A stretch of 64,000 nt of DNA from the NCBI GenBank assembly GCA_021323695.1, contig JAJPKN010000054.1, positions 1 through 64,000 on the forward strand, given 5' to 3'. Below the pieces are notes generated by a model, which worked only from the letters and a program-made list of their open reading frames with translations, searched no databases and was not told where the DNA came from. Source of the DNA: Actinomycetota bacterium. GTDB taxonomy: Bacteria; Actinomycetota; Acidimicrobiia; Acidimicrobiales; Palsa-688. This document shows positions 18,573 through 27,323 of this stretch, piece by piece. A program made the position numbers and the translations under genes. Within the stretch, counting starts at the first letter, position 1, and each line of letters starts with the position of its first letter.

Positions 18573-19001
18573 ATGCTGATGCCGCGCAAAGTAAAGCACC
18601 GCAAGCAACAGCGGGGGCGCCTGGACGGGATGGCCAAGGGTGGCACCGAGATCACCTTCGGTGATTACGCCATCCAGGCACTGGAGCCTGGGTGGGTGAC
18701 CGCCCGCCAGATCGAAGCTGCCCGTATCGCGATGACACGGCACGTACGCCGTGGGGGCAAAGTGTGGATACGGGTGTTCCCGGACAAGCCCGTGACCCAG
18801 AAGCCGGCCGAGACGCGTATGGGCTCGGGCAAGGGCAACCCCGAGTACTGGGTGGCGGTGGTCAAGCCCGGGCGGGTGCTGTTCGAGCTGGGTGGGGTGC
18901 CCGAGGCCCTGGCCCGCTCGGCCATGGAGCGCGCCATCCAGAAACTGCCGGTCAAAGCCCGTTTTGTGGCCCGTGCTCATCAAGAAGAGGTTGAAGTCTG
19001 A
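18573..19001 (+). CDS. rplP: 50S ribosomal protein L16
   Basis: L16 (142 aa) organises the A-site region of 23S r[17 protein letters not shown] at the N terminus (third residue onward), then [20 protein letters not shown], are diagnostic. Two starts are available, ATG 18573 and ATG 18579; the second matches the usual N terminus better. Its TGA overlaps the rpmC ATG. Confidence 0.96.
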   Translation: MLMPRKVKHRKQQRGRLDGMAKGGTEITFGDYAIQALEPGWVTARQIEAARIAMTRHVRRGGKVWIRVFPDKPVTQKPAETRMGSGKGNPEYWVAVVKPGRVLFELGGVPEALARSAMERAIQKLPVKARFVARAHQEEVEV

Positions 19002-19258
19002 TGGTCAAAGCTTCTGAGCTCCGGCAACTGAACGACGAGGAGCTTTCCCAGCGCTTGGCCGAGGCCAAGCAAGAGCTGTTCCACCTGCGCTTCCAGCTGG
19101 CCACGGGCAAGCAGGACAACTCCGCCCGGCTGGGCCTGGTCCGCCGGGACGTGGCCCGCACGCTCACGGTCCAGCGCGAACGGCAGGCCGCCCAGGCCGG
19201 TGCCGCGGTAAGGCCCGCCCGGGGCAGGCCCGCCCGGGGCAGGAAGGTGAGGCACTGA
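19001..19258 (+). CDS. rpmC: 50S ribosomal protein L29
   Basis: L29 (85 aa) lies near the tunnel exit beside L23. The helical hairpin sequence ELRQLNDEELSQRLAEAKQE with LFHLRFQLATGK is typical. The last 20 residues (Ala/Arg/Gly-rich) extend beyond the usual 65-70 aa. It overlaps rplP and rpsQ by one base each. Confidence 0.95.
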   Translation: MVKASELRQLNDEELSQRLAEAKQELFHLRFQLATGKQDNSARLGLVRRDVARTLTVQRERQAAQAGAAVRPARGRPARGRKVRH

Positions 19259-19584
19259 TGCCCGACGTCAGCCCTGCCCCCGAGCCAGCCTCGGCCCAGC
19301 CGGCGGTACCCGCCGGCAAGGCGGCTGTCCCCAGGCCGAACCGGCGCAAAGTCCGTGACGGTGTGGTCATTTCCGACCAGATGGAGAGCACGGCCGTGGT
19401 ACTGGTGACAGACCGGGTCCGCCACCCCCGCTACGCCAAGACCATGCACCGCACCAAGCGCCTCTATGCCCACAACGAGCACAATGACGCCAAAGTGGGC
19501 GACCGGGTGCGCCTGGTCGAAACTCGGCCGCTGTCCAAGTTGAAGAGGTGGCGGGTGGCAGCTGTCTTGGAGCGGGCGAGGTAA
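19258..19584 (+). CDS. rpsQ: 30S ribosomal protein S17 with N-terminal extension
   Basis: S17 (108 aa) is a primary 16S rRNA binder. The OB-fold core begins near residue 30 (RKVRDGVVISDQMESTAVV) and includes VRHPRYAKTMHRTKRLYAH and GDRVRLVETRPLSK. The first 28 residues are a Pro/Ala-rich extension absent from typical S17 (about 80-90 aa). The start ATG overlaps the rpmC stop by one base, so the extension is most likely real. Confidence 0.95.
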   Translation: MPDVSPAPEPASAQPAVPAGKAAVPRPNRRKVRDGVVISDQMESTAVVLVTDRVRHPRYAKTMHRTKRLYAHNEHNDAKVGDRVRLVETRPLSKLKRWRVAAVLERAR

Positions 19585-19590
19585 AGGCCC

Positions 19591-19959
19591 ATGATCCAGC
19601 AAGAAAGCCGGCTCCGCATCGCCGACAACTCCGGTGCCCGGGAGGTCCTGTGCATCAAGGTGCTGGGGGGCTCGAAGCGTCGTTATGCCACCATCGGCGA
19701 TGTGTTCGTGGCCACGGTCAAAGACGCCATACCTGGGGCCAACGTCAAAAAGGGCGACGTGGTGAAGTGCGTGGTGGTGCGGACCAAGAAGGAAAAGCGC
19801 CGGCCAGACGGCAGTTACATCCGCTTCGATGAGAACGCGGCGGTGCTGATCAACGACCAGATGCAACCACGGGGCACGCGCATATTCGGCCCTGTGGGCC
19901 GGGAGCTCAGGGACAAACGGTTCATGCGTATCATCTCGCTCGCCCCGGAGGTGCTGTAG
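19591..19959 (+). CDS. rplN: 50S ribosomal protein L14
   Basis: L14 (122 aa) lies at the subunit interface. [20 protein letters not shown] and the C-terminal [19 protein letters not shown] followed by ISLAPEVL are diagnostic, and the length is exactly that of the family. It starts six bases after rpsQ. Confidence 0.97.
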   Translation: MIQQESRLRIADNSGAREVLCIKVLGGSKRRYATIGDVFVATVKDAIPGANVKKGDVVKCVVVRTKKEKRRPDGSYIRFDENAAVLINDQMQPRGTRIFGPVGRELRDKRFMRIISLAPEVL

Positions 19960-19962
19960 GCG

Positions 19963-20274
19963 ATGAACAAGATCCGCAAGGGTGACCACGTGATCGTCCT
20001 GTCCGGCAAGGACAAGGGCCGCCGAGGCGAGGTGGTGCGGGCCTTCCCCCGTCAGGGCCGGGTCATCGTCGAGGGCGTGAACCGCGTCAAGCGCCACCAG
20101 CGCACCACGCAGATCCGCAAGCGGGCGGGGATAATCGAAAAGGACTTGCCGGTGCCCGCGTCTGTGGTCGCGCTGTTGTGCCCCAAGGAGCACACGCCGA
20201 CCCGGGCCCGCTTCGTGGTCGGTGAGGACGGCACCAAGCGCCGGGTCTGTGCCCGCTGCCAGGAGGCCTTGTGA
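19963..20274 (+). CDS. rplX: 50S ribosomal protein L24
   Basis: L24 (103 aa) initiates 50S assembly. The KOW motif [20 protein letters not shown] and the following [15 protein letters not shown] are clear. It starts three bases after rplN, and its end overlaps rplE as GTGATG. Confidence 0.96.
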   Translation: MNKIRKGDHVIVLSGKDKGRRGEVVRAFPRQGRVIVEGVNRVKRHQRTTQIRKRAGIIEKDLPVPASVVALLCPKEHTPTRARFVVGEDGTKRRVCARCQEAL

Positions 20275-20999
20275 TGGCCGGGGCAGGCAAAGGAGCGAAG
20301 GCGGGTGGCAAGGCCGGGGCCAAGGGCAAGGCCGCGCCGGCGAGGAAGCCGGCTGCACCGAGGGCTCCGGTCCCGGCCAAAGCAGCTCCTGGGCGGGCTG
20401 TGGCCGCGGTCAAGCCGGTCGCTGGCCGGCCCGCGCCGGCTGGGACCGTGCCCCGGTTGCGTGCCCGCTACAACCAGGAGGTGCGTGCTGGCTTGCAGCG
20501 TGAGCTGGGGCTCAGCAACGTGATGCTGGTCCCCAGGATGGAAAAGATCGTCTTGAACATGGGCGTGGGGCGGGCGACCCAACAGCCGTCCCTGCTCGAG
20601 GGGGCGGTCCGGGACCTCACGGTCATAAGCGGCCAAAAGCCGGTCGTGACCAAGGCCAAGCATTCCATCGCCGGCTTCAAGCTGCGCCAGGGCAATGCCA
20701 TTGGGGCCAAGGTGACGCTGCGAGGTGACCGCATGTGGGAGTTCTTCGACCGGCTCATCTCCCTCGCCATCCCGAGGGTGCGTGACTTCCGTGGGCTGTC
20801 GTTGCGGGGTTTTGACGGCCGGGGCAACTACTCGTTCGGCGTGAACGAACAGCTGATCTTCCCTGAGGTCGACTACGACAAGGTCGATGCACCCAGGGGG
20901 ATGGACATAACCATCGTCACGACCGCCAGGACTGACGCGGAGGGCCGTGCGCTCTTGGAAGCTTTCGGGTTCCCGTTCCGCAGGGAGGGCGCGGCATGA
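20274..20999 (+). CDS. rplE: 50S ribosomal protein L5 with histone-H1-like N-terminal extension
   Basis: L5 (241 aa; usual 180-190) binds 5S rRNA. The core starts near residue 62 ([19 protein letters not shown]) and includes [32 protein letters not shown] and the [18 protein letters not shown] stretch. In front of it are about 60 residues made almost only of Ala, Lys, Pro, Gly and Arg ([20 protein letters not shown]), similar in composition to the H1-like tails of some actinobacterial proteins. ATG 20274 overlaps the rplX stop; GTG 20271 is an alternative. No start without the extension has a ribosome site that I can see. Confidence 0.94.
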   Translation: MAGAGKGAKAGGKAGAKGKAAPARKPAAPRAPVPAKAAPGRAVAAVKPVAGRPAPAGTVPRLRARYNQEVRAGLQRELGLSNVMLVPRMEKIVLNMGVGRATQQPSLLEGAVRDLTVISGQKPVVTKAKHSIAGFKLRQGNAIGAKVTLRGDRMWEFFDRLISLAIPRVRDFRGLSLRGFDGRGNYSFGVNEQLIFPEVDYDKVDAPRGMDITIVTTARTDAEGRALLEAFGFPFRREGAA

Positions 21000-21033
21000 G
21001 CTGGTTGGCCCCGCCCAGGGAGGTGAGCTAGTC

Positions 21034-21219
21034 ATGGCCAAAAAGGCGCTCATGATCAAGGCACAGCGCAAGCCGAAGTACAAGGTGCGGGGGTACACCC
21101 GTTGCCGGCGCTGCGGGCGGCCGCACTCGGTGATGCGCCGGTTCGGGCTGTGCCGCATCTGCCTGCGGGAGCTGGTCCACGCCGGCGAGGTCCCCGGCGT
21201 CACCAAGGCAAGCTGGTAG
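21034..21219 (+). CDS. rpsN: 30S ribosomal protein S14, zinc-binding type
   Basis: This short S14 (61 aa) is the type Z form. It has two Cys pairs, CRRC and CRIC, that hold zinc, in the context [20 protein letters not shown]. The start ATG 21034 has GGGAGGTGAG about nine bases upstream. The frame is open further back but that part overlaps rplE. No zinc-independent S14 copy is in the window. Confidence 0.96.
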   Translation: MAKKALMIKAQRKPKYKVRGYTRCRRCGRPHSVMRRFGLCRICLRELVHAGEVPGVTKASW

Positions 21220-21232
21220 GAGGTACCAGCAG

Positions 21233-21637
21233 ATGACAATGACCGACCCTATTGCCGACATGCTGACCCGGTTGCGCAACGCCAACGTCGCCCACCGCGA
21301 GACGGTGCGGATGCCCTCGTCCAAGCTGAAGGAGGCGCTGGCCGCCATCTTGCTGCGCGAAGGCTACATAGCCAGCTTCAAGGTGGTCGAGCAAGAACGC
21401 CGTCCCGGGCGGGTCTTGGAGGTGGGGATGAAGTACGCCGCTGACCGGTCGCGGACCATCTCCGGCTTACGGCGCGTCTCCAAACCGGGCTTGCGTGTCT
21501 ACACTGGGGCCGACAAGCTGCCTCGGGTCTTCGGCGGCCTCGGCGTCGCGGTGCTGTCTACCAGCCAGGGCCTCATGACGGACCGGGAGGCAAGGAGACG
21601 CCGGGTAGGCGGCGAAGTCCTTTGTTACGTGTGGTGA
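21233..21637 (+). CDS. rpsH: 30S ribosomal protein S8
   Basis: S8 (134 aa) organises the central domain of 16S r[23 protein letters not shown] and the C-terminal [20 protein letters not shown] with EVLCYVW are diagnostic. AGGAGG seven bases before ATG 21233 supports the start. Confidence 0.97.
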   Translation: MTMTDPIADMLTRLRNANVAHRETVRMPSSKLKEALAAILLREGYIASFKVVEQERRPGRVLEVGMKYAADRSRTISGLRRVSKPGLRVYTGADKLPRVFGGLGVAVLSTSQGLMTDREARRRRVGGEVLCYVW

Positions 21638-21653
21638 GCGTGAGGAGCCCTGG

Positions 21654-22193
21654 ATGTCGCGTATAGGCCGGACGCCTGTGCCCGTCCCCGACGGGGTCAA
21701 GGTCGAGCTGGACGGGCGCCGCTTGACGGTGAGCGGGCCGCGGGGGTCGCTGCACCACGACCTGGCCGGGGAGATCACGGTCCGCCAGGAAGGCCAGGCC
21801 TTGGTGGTGGAGCGACCGGACGACGAGCGGCGCAGCCGGTCCCTGCACGGCCTCACCCGCACCCTCGTGAGCAACATGGTGGTGGGCGTGACGTCGGGCT
21901 TCAGCAAGGAGCTGGAGATCGTGGGCGTGGGCTACCGGGCGGTGCCCAAAGGCCCGGGGACCGTGGAACTGGCTCTCGGGTTCTCCCACCCCGTGGTGGT
22001 CGAGGCTCCCGAGGGGGTCACCTTCGAGGTGCCGGCACCCACGAGGGTGACGGTGCGGGGCAGCGACAAGCAGCTCGTTGGCGAGGTGGCAGCCAAGATC
22101 CGCAAGATCAGGAAGCCGGAGCCCTACAAGGGCAAAGGAGTGCGCTACGCCGGTGAGGCCGTGCGCCGCAAGGCCGGGAAGGCTGCCAAGTGA
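21654..22193 (+). CDS. rplF: 50S ribosomal protein L6
   Basis: L6 (179 aa) lies near the factor-binding site. [20 protein letters not shown] and the C-terminal [20 protein letters not shown] identify it. Start ATG 21654 has GTGAGGAG upstream. Length is normal. Confidence 0.97.
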   Translation: MSRIGRTPVPVPDGVKVELDGRRLTVSGPRGSLHHDLAGEITVRQEGQALVVERPDDERRSRSLHGLTRTLVSNMVVGVTSGFSKELEIVGVGYRAVPKGPGTVELALGFSHPVVVEAPEGVTFEVPAPTRVTVRGSDKQLVGEVAAKIRKIRKPEPYKGKGVRYAGEAVRRKAGKAAK

Positions 22194-22221
22194 GCTGGTT
22201 GGCCGGACGAGCGAGGGGCTC

Positions 22222-22587
22222 ATGAGCAGGGTGAAGGACAAAAGGACGGCGCGCCAGCGCCGGCACTTCCGGGTGCGCAAGAAGGTGCAGGGCACGCCCG
22301 AAAGGCCGCGTCTGGCCGTGTTCCGCTCCAACCGCCACATAAGTGCTCAGGTGATCGACGACACCGCCGGCCGCACCCTGGCCGCTGCCTCCTCGTTGGA
22401 GGCTGCGGTGCGCGCCGCCGGCCGGACTGGCAACCGGGACGCTTCAGGCGCCGTGGGCAAGCTGGTGGCAGAGCGTGCCCTGGCCGCCGGCGTCACCAAA
22501 GTCGCTTTCGACCGGGGCGGCTTCCTCTACCACGGGCGGGTGGCCGCCCTGGCGGAAGCAGCCCGCCAAGCTGGACTGGAGTTCTGA
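22222..22587 (+). CDS. rplR: 50S ribosomal protein L18
   Basis: L18 (121 aa) binds 5S rRNA with L5. [20 protein letters not shown] and the C-terminal [20 protein letters not shown] with ARQAGLEF are diagnostic. ATG 22222 is behind GCGAGGGGC. The 102 bases between its stop and rpsE hold no gene that I can support. Confidence 0.96.
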   Translation: MSRVKDKRTARQRRHFRVRKKVQGTPERPRLAVFRSNRHISAQVIDDTAGRTLAAASSLEAAVRAAGRTGNRDASGAVGKLVAERALAAGVTKVAFDRGGFLYHGRVAALAEAARQAGLEF

Positions 22588-22689
22588 CATGCAGCGACTG
22601 GCAACTTACGCCCGGTTGCCCCTGGTGGCCGAGGACGGGCCGGGGCTTGGCCGTTGGTGGCTGGGCCGCGGTCCTGGGAGGTGGCAGTG

Positions 22690-23241
22690 ATGACAGACCA
22701 GCAGCAGTACCAGGACCGCACCATCAAGGTCAACCGGGTGGCAAAGGTCGTGAAGGGGGGGCGGCGTTTCAGCTTCGCTGCGCTCATGGTCATCGGCGAC
22801 GGGGCGGGCACCGTCGGGCTGGGTTACGGCAAGGCCAAAGAAGCTGGGCTGGCTGTGCAAAAAGGCATCGAGGAGGCCAAGAAGAACCTCTTCACGGTGC
22901 CTTTGGCCGGCGGCACCATCACCCACCCCGTGCTCGGGGAAGCAGGCGCCGGGCGCGTGCTGCTCCGCCCGGCAGCCCCCGGCACCGGTGTCATAGCCGG
23001 TGGGGCGGCCCGGCCGATCCTGGAGATGGCCGGCGTGCATGACGTCGTCGCCAAGTCGCTGGGTTCCTCCAACAGCATCAATGTCGCCCAGGCGACGATC
23101 GCCGGCCTTCGGGCGCTCATGCGCCCCGACCAGGTGGCCCACCGGAGGGGCCTGTCGCCTGAGGAAGTGACGCCGGGCGGGGTACTGCGCGCCTACCGGG
23201 GCTCTCAGGGCGGGGCGCATGTGCCCAAGGAGGTGGCGTGA
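22690..23241 (+). CDS. rpsE: 30S ribosomal protein S5
   Basis: S5 (183 aa) is at the mRNA entry site and affects decoding fidelity. [20 protein letters not shown] with GLGYGKAKE, and the later [15 protein letters not shown], are diagnostic. ATG 22690 is preceded by GGGAGG; an in-frame GTG is one codon upstream. Its TGA overlaps the rpmD ATG. Confidence 0.97.
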   Translation: MTDQQQYQDRTIKVNRVAKVVKGGRRFSFAALMVIGDGAGTVGLGYGKAKEAGLAVQKGIEEAKKNLFTVPLAGGTITHPVLGEAGAGRVLLRPAAPGTGVIAGGAARPILEMAGVHDVVAKSLGSSNSINVAQATIAGLRALMRPDQVAHRRGLSPEEVTPGGVLRAYRGSQGGAHVPKEVA

Positions 23242-23474
23242 TGGCAGCACAGGGCCAACCGGCCCCTAGGCCGGCTCCTCATGAAGGGGGCGCCCGGCTC
23301 CTGGTCCGCCAGTACCGCTCTGGTATCGGGGCCAAGCCCAAGCACCGGGGTACGCTGCGTGCTCTGGGCCTCGGGCGCACCGGCCAGAGCGCGTCCCTGC
23401 CCGACCGCCCCGAGATCCGGGGCATGCTGGCCCGTGTGCCCCACCTGGTCGAGATCGTAAAGGACTTGCCATGA
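23241..23474 (+). CDS. rpmD: 50S ribosomal protein L30
   Basis: L30 (77 aa; usual about 60). The core LLVRQYRSGIGAKPKHRGTL followed by RALGLGRTGQSASLPD is typical. About 18 Pro/Ala/Gly-rich residues precede it. Start ATG 23241 shares a base with the rpsE stop; a GTG three bases earlier is possible. The stop overlaps the rplO start (ATGA). Confidence 0.95.
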   Translation: MAAQGQPAPRPAPHEGGARLLVRQYRSGIGAKPKHRGTLRALGLGRTGQSASLPDRPEIRGMLARVPHLVEIVKDLP

Positions 23475-23959
23475 AGCTGCACGACTTGCACCCAGCGCCC
23501 GGCTCGAGGCGGTCACGCCGGCGCGTTGGCCGAGGCATCGCCGGCAAGGGTGGCAAGACGGCTGGGCGCGGTACCAAGGGGGCAGGGGCCCGGGACAACC
23601 CCAAGCCGGGGTTCGAGGGCGGCCAGCTCCCCCTGACCCAGCGGGTGCCCAAGTTGAAGGGCTTCAAGAACCCCTTCCGGGTGGAGTACGCCGTGGTCAA
23701 CCTGGGCACCTTGGAGCGCTGCCAAGGGCCCGTGGTCACGCCCGAGACGCTCCGGGATGCCGGGCTGGTGCGCAAGAGGGGGCTCGTCAAGGTGCTTGGC
23801 CGGGGTGAGCTGAGCCGCAAGCTCACGGTCTCCGCCCACGCCTTTTCGGCGTCCGCCCTGGCTGCCATCCAGGCCGCAGGAGGCACCGCGAACGTCCTGG
23901 CCCCCCCGTTCGGCCACGGCCGCCCCCCGGCCCGAGGCAACGCCCTCACCAACCGGTGA
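23471..23959 (+). CDS. rplO: 50S ribosomal protein L15
   Basis: L15 (162 aa) is a late-assembling protein. LHDLHPAPGSRRSRRRVGRG and the Gly-rich IAGKGGKTAGRGTKGAGARD are typical, followed by FEGGQLPLTQRVPKLKGF. The C terminus is slightly longer than usual. After it come 89 bases with no gene before secY. Confidence 0.96.
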   Translation: MKLHDLHPAPGSRRSRRRVGRGIAGKGGKTAGRGTKGAGARDNPKPGFEGGQLPLTQRVPKLKGFKNPFRVEYAVVNLGTLERCQGPVVTPETLRDAGLVRKRGLVKVLGRGELSRKLTVSAHAFSASALAAIQAAGGTANVLAPPFGHGRPPARGNALTNR

Positions 23960-24016
23960 TGGCCGGCTCCCCCCTCCGGAGGCGCCCGGGCCGCCGGGAA
24001 GGCCCCGAGCGCGCGC

Positions 24017-24024
24017 TGTAAGTT
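24017..24024 (+). promoter_or_regulatory. Possible extended -10 promoter for secY-adk
   Basis: TG followed by one base pair-step into TAAGTT (TGTAAGTT) lies 25 bases before the secY ATG, in the only gap longer than 80 bases inside the late part of the cluster. No -35 box is recognisable. It would let secY-adk be transcribed separately. Confidence 0.3.
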
Positions 24025-24048
24025 GGAGAGCTAGCCAGAGGTCAACCC

Positions 24049-25377
24049 ATGTCCATGCCCACCAGCCTCCGCAACCTGAAGGCCGCGTTCTTGATCAGCG
24101 ACCTTCGCGGCAAGATCCTCTTCACCCTGTTCATCATCGCCGTGTACCGGCTGGGGGCCAACATCATCTGCCCCGGCATCGACTTCAACGCGGTGCAGTC
24201 GCTCGAAGCGGCAGCTAGCCACGGCGGGGTGATCTCGTACCTCAACTTGTTCTCCGGTGGTGCCCTGACCAAGATGGCCGTGTTCGGGCTGGGGATCATG
24301 CCCTACATCACGGCCTCGATCATCATCCAGCTGCTGATGGTGGTGATCCCCAAGTTCGAGCAATGGCGGGACGAGGGCCCCTCCGGCCAGCGCAAGCTCA
24401 CCCAGGTCACCCGGTACATGACGATCGCTCTGGCGATCATGCAGTCGACCGGCCTGGCTTATGCCTTCCACAACGGCGGCGGCGGCCTGTTGGGCACCAC
24501 GGTGCCGCTCAACGTCGACCTGATCCCCAAGTTCACCGTCCCGCGGGTCCTGTTGATCGTGCTGACCATGACCGCCGGCACGGTGGTGGTCATGTGGCTG
24601 GCCGAACTGATCACCCAGCGCGGTGTCGGCCAGGGCATGTCAGTGCTGATCTTCACCAACGTCATCGCCGGGCTCCCCACCCAGGGCGACCAGCTGTTGA
24701 AGTCGGCCGGTGCGCCTAAGTTCGCCTTCTTGGTCGCGCTGTCGCTCGTCTTCTTGGTGGCGATCGTGTTCATCGAGCAGTGCCAGCGGCGCATCCCGGT
24801 GACCTTCGCCAAGCGGGTGGTGGGGCGCAGGATGTACGGCGGCCAGAGCACCTACATACCGATGAAGCTCAACACCGGCGGCGTGGTGCCCATCATCTTC
24901 GCCGCGTCAGTGCTGTACTTCCCCATCCTCATCTCCAATGTCTTCCCGAGCACCGGCTGGGGCAAGCAGGTCCAGGACTGGATCAGCGCCAACCTGGCCC
25001 AACCGAGCAGCTTCTGGTACATCGCGCTGTACGGCGGGCTCATCTTGGTCTTCGCCTACTTCTACGCCGCCATCACCTTCGACCCCCACCAGCAGTCCGA
25101 GGTGATCCGCAAGCAGGGCGGCTACATACCGGGCATCCGCCCCGGCCCCCCCACCGAACGCCACCTGCAGAACATCCTGACCCGGGTCACGCTGCCCGGA
25201 GCGCTGTTCCTGGCCTTGGTCGCACTGCTCCCCTCGATCTTCCTCGGTGTCTGGAACATCCAGAACTACCCCTTTGCCGGCACCACCATCCTGATCGCGG
25301 TGGGTGTCGCGCTGGAGACCATGAAGCAGGTCGACAGCCAGTTGATGCTGCGCAACTACGAAGGGTTCCTGCGCTAG
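24049..25377 (+). CDS. secY: Protein translocase subunit SecY
   Basis: SecY (442 aa) is the channel of the Sec translocon. Ten hydrophobic segments can be counted, starting with ILFTLFIIAVYRLGANI; the plug region follows. The cytoplasmic loop before the last segments includes FDPHQQSEVIRKQGGYIPGI, and family motifs include GLGIMPYITASIIIQLL and RGVGQGMSVLIF. It would export the secreted protein, pilins and lipoprotein encoded downstream. The TAG stop overlaps the adk GTG. Confidence 0.97.
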   Translation: MSMPTSLRNLKAAFLISDLRGKILFTLFIIAVYRLGANIICPGIDFNAVQSLEAAASHGGVISYLNLFSGGALTKMAVFGLGIMPYITASIIIQLLMVVIPKFEQWRDEGPSGQRKLTQVTRYMTIALAIMQSTGLAYAFHNGGGGLLGTTVPLNVDLIPKFTVPRVLLIVLTMTAGTVVVMWLAELITQRGVGQGMSVLIFTNVIAGLPTQGDQLLKSAGAPKFAFLVALSLVFLVAIVFIEQCQRRIPVTFAKRVVGRRMYGGQSTYIPMKLNTGGVVPIIFAASVLYFPILISNVFPSTGWGKQVQDWISANLAQPSSFWYIALYGGLILVFAYFYAAITFDPHQQSEVIRKQGGYIPGIRPGPPTERHLQNILTRVTLPGALFLALVALLPSIFLGVWNIQNYPFAGTTILIAVGVALETMKQVDSQLMLRNYEGFLR

Positions 25378-26054
25378 TGGGCAAAGCGCGGCTGGTCCTG
25401 CTGGGCAAGCAGGGCGCGGGGAAGGGCACCCAGGCGGAGCGGCTGTCGCAGCACTACAAGGTGCCCCACATATCGACCGGGGACGCCTTCCGGGCGGCCG
25501 CCCGCTCGGGGTCGGAGCTGGGCGCCAAAGCCCAGGCGTACATGCAAGCGGGGGAGCTGGTGCCCGACAACTTGGTGGTCGGGATAGTCAAGGAGTACCT
25601 GGCCGACGAGGGCGGGGACGGCTTCGTGCTGGACGGCTTCCCCCGCAACGTCCCCCAGGCCGAGGCGCTACGCGAGATGCTGGGCCCAGAGGGCCTCGAC
25701 GTCGTGGTCAACCTGGACGTGAGCACCGAGGAAGTGCTCCACCGCCTGGCTGGGCGGCGGGTCTGCCAGAACTGTGGTGCCACCTACAACATCTACGACA
25801 ACCCACCCAAGGTCCCCGGCAAGTGCGACATCTGCGGTGGGGTGGTGGCCCAACGGGCCGACGACACCGAAGAGGCCATCCGGCTGCGCCTGGAGATCTA
25901 CGAGTCGGCGACCGCCCCTTTGGTCGAGTGGTACGCCAAGCAAGGGCTCCTGGTCACCATAGATGCCTCGGGCTCTCCAGACGAGGTGGCCAGCCGGGCC
26001 CTTGCTGCCGTAGAAGCGGCTCTCGGCGCTCCGCACGGCCGCCCCGGCCGCTGA
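25377..26054 (+). CDS. adk: Adenylate kinase with zinc-type lid
   Basis: Adk (225 aa) interconverts ATP, ADP and AMP. The P-loop GKQGAGKGTQ is near the N terminus, followed by the AMP-binding STGD(A)FR and LDGFPRNVPQAEAL. The lid carries four Cys (CQNCG and CDICGG), so it is the zinc-binding long form. GTG 25377 overlaps the secY stop by one base. In most Actinomycetota map follows directly; here the next plus-strand gene is mtrA, and map is 21 kb away. Confidence 0.96.
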   Translation: MGKARLVLLGKQGAGKGTQAERLSQHYKVPHISTGDAFRAAARSGSELGAKAQAYMQAGELVPDNLVVGIVKEYLADEGGDGFVLDGFPRNVPQAEALREMLGPEGLDVVVNLDVSTEEVLHRLAGRRVCQNCGATYNIYDNPPKVPGKCDICGGVVAQRADDTEEAIRLRLEIYESATAPLVEWYAKQGLLVTIDASGSPDEVASRALAAVEAALGAPHGRPGR

Positions 26055-26063
26055 GCAGGCCTG

Positions 26064-26087
26064 GCCCGGGCCCTGCCCGCCCCGGGC
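26064..26087. terminator. Hairpin between adk and the STAS gene
   Basis: GCCCGGG (26064-26070) and CCCGGGC (26081-26087) form a 7-bp stem with a 10-base loop in the 35-base gap between two convergent genes. There is no T-run, so any termination would be weak or Rho-assisted, but the position suits a bidirectional terminator. Confidence 0.45.
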
Positions 26088-26089
26088 AC

Positions 26090-26434
26090 CTAGGCGACCG
26101 CCGCCCGCGAGAGGTGCTCGGTGGCCTGGCCCAAGGTGGCCAGCACCGGGACCACCCGAGGCAGCCCCACCAGCTGCAGGACGCGGTTGACCGAGGGCCG
26201 GGGGGAGCACACCACGACCTCCCCGCCCGACTCGCGCAGGCGGCGCACGGCACCGATCAGCGCGCCCAGCCCGGCGGAGTCTATGAAGGGGACGGCCGAC
26301 AGCTCGAAGACCACCCGTACTGCACCGGGCAGAGCAGCCACCGCCTCCCGGAAGTCAGCGGCGGTGTGCTGTTCGAGGTTCCCGACGAGGTGGCACACCA
26401 GCCCGGCCGGGACCTGCTCCTGCTCAACGTGCAC
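26090..26434 (-). CDS. STAS domain protein, anti-sigma factor antagonist-like
   Basis: A single STAS domain of 114 aa, as in SpoIIAA/RsbV proteins that bind anti-sigma kinases. The signature VPFIDSAGLGALIGAVRR has the Ser that is phosphorylated in the family. The start is GTG 26434 with a very good AAGGAGGAG site eight bases upstream. No partner anti-sigma kinase or sigma factor is next to it, so its partner must be elsewhere. It is divergent from mtrA across a 200-base regulatory region. Confidence 0.85.
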   Translation of the reverse strand: MHVEQEQVPAGLVCHLVGNLEQHTAADFREAVAALPGAVRVVFELSAVPFIDSAGLGALIGAVRRLRESGGEVVVCSPRPSVNRVLQLVGLPRVVPVLATLGQATEHLSRAAVA

Positions 26435-26541
26435 GCTAGCTCCTCCTTTCCCCCCAGGACAGGCGCTCGCCCCCAGGCGGGCGCAGCTCGTGGCCTACCT
26501 GGGATCTTGGCCCACAGCTATGAGAACAGCCGCGAGGGCGT

Positions 26542-26559
26542 GTAACAGGTTGGTAACAG
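26542..26559 (+). promoter_or_regulatory. GTAACAG direct repeat upstream of mtrA, possible MtrA box
   Basis: GTAACAG occurs at 26542-26548 and 26553-26559, spaced by 11 bp (one helical turn), the geometry expected for a dimer of an OmpR-type regulator. GTAAC-type direct repeats are reported for MtrA in other actinobacteria. It lies about 80 bases before the mtrA start, between mtrA and the divergent STAS gene, so it could control both. Binding is inference. Confidence 0.4.
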
Positions 26560-26636
26560 TCACCAAGGGGGTAAGCCCGCCGGCGCCCCGGAGCTGCCAT
26601 CATTGGTCTTGGTCGGTCGCCCACGGAGGGCTTGCG

Positions 26637-27320
26637 GTGGCTACCCGCCTGTTGCTCATCGAAGACGACGAGAACATCAGGGCCTCGCTGGGCATGGTCC
26701 TGCGCCAGGAGGGCTACGCCGTGTCCGAGGCAGCCAGCGGCGAAGAGGGCCTGCGCAGTTTCGCCCAAAGCCCGGTGGACGTCGTCTTGGTGGACATCAT
26801 GCTGCCTGGCATCGACGGCTTCGAGGTGACCCGCCAGCTCCGGCGGGGCAGCGACGTGCCTGTGATCTTCGTCTCGGCCCGGGCTGACACCCACGACATA
26901 GTGGCGGGCCTGGAGGCAGGGGCGGACGACTACCTGACCAAGCCGGTCATGGCCAAAGAGCTTTCGGCCCGCATCCGCGCCCTGATGCGCCGCGCCCAAG
27001 GCGGCCCCCGGGCCAGCACCGGCCAGCTCTTCGGGGACCTGGAGGTGTACCCCGAAGCCGGTACCGTGCGGCGGGCCGGGGCAGAGGTCGCCTTGACCCG
27101 CACCGAGTTCCGCCTGCTGTGCGAGCTGGCCGCCCGTCCCGGGTGGGTCCTGTCACGGCCCCAGCTCCTGGACCGGGTCTGGGGTTATGACTATTTCGGG
27201 GACACCCGGCTGGTCGACGTGCACATCGGCCGGCTGAGGGCCAAGGTGGAAAAGGACCCGGCCAACCCCGAACTGATCGTGACGGTGCGGGGGCTTGGTT
27301 ACAAGCTGCAGCCGCCCTGA
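26637..27320 (+). CDS. mtrA: Response regulator, MtrA-like (OmpR family)
   Basis: The protein (227 aa) has an N-terminal receiver domain with acidic pocket EDDE, phospho-acceptor Asp in VVLVDIMLPG, and the conserved Lys in DDYLTKP. A C-terminal winged helix with WGYDYFGDTRLVDVHIGRLR and VTVRGLGYKL follows. Start is GTG 26637 with GGAGG eight to nine bases upstream. Together with the next two genes it matches the mtrA-mtrB-lpqB cassette that controls cell-wall and division functions in actinobacteria. The sensor gene starts three bases downstream. Confidence 0.88.
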   Translation: MATRLLLIEDDENIRASLGMVLRQEGYAVSEAASGEEGLRSFAQSPVDVVLVDIMLPGIDGFEVTRQLRRGSDVPVIFVSARADTHDIVAGLEAGADDYLTKPVMAKELSARIRALMRRAQGGPRASTGQLFGDLEVYPEAGTVRRAGAEVALTRTEFRLLCELAARPGWVLSRPQLLDRVWGYDYFGDTRLVDVHIGRLRAKVEKDPANPELIVTVRGLGYKLQPP

Positions 27321-27323
27321 CCC

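Noticed and set aside
22588-22689. Possible small gene between rplR and rpsE
   Set aside because: The short frame beginning ATG after rplR has no ribosome site or recognisable product; it is treated as intercistronic space.
26435-26636. Riboswitch or tRNA in the larger gaps (26.4, 29.5, 41.9, 46.3-47.2 kb)
   Set aside because: I looked for cloverleaf-type folds, TTCGAATCC-like T-arms and known riboswitch cores and saw none.
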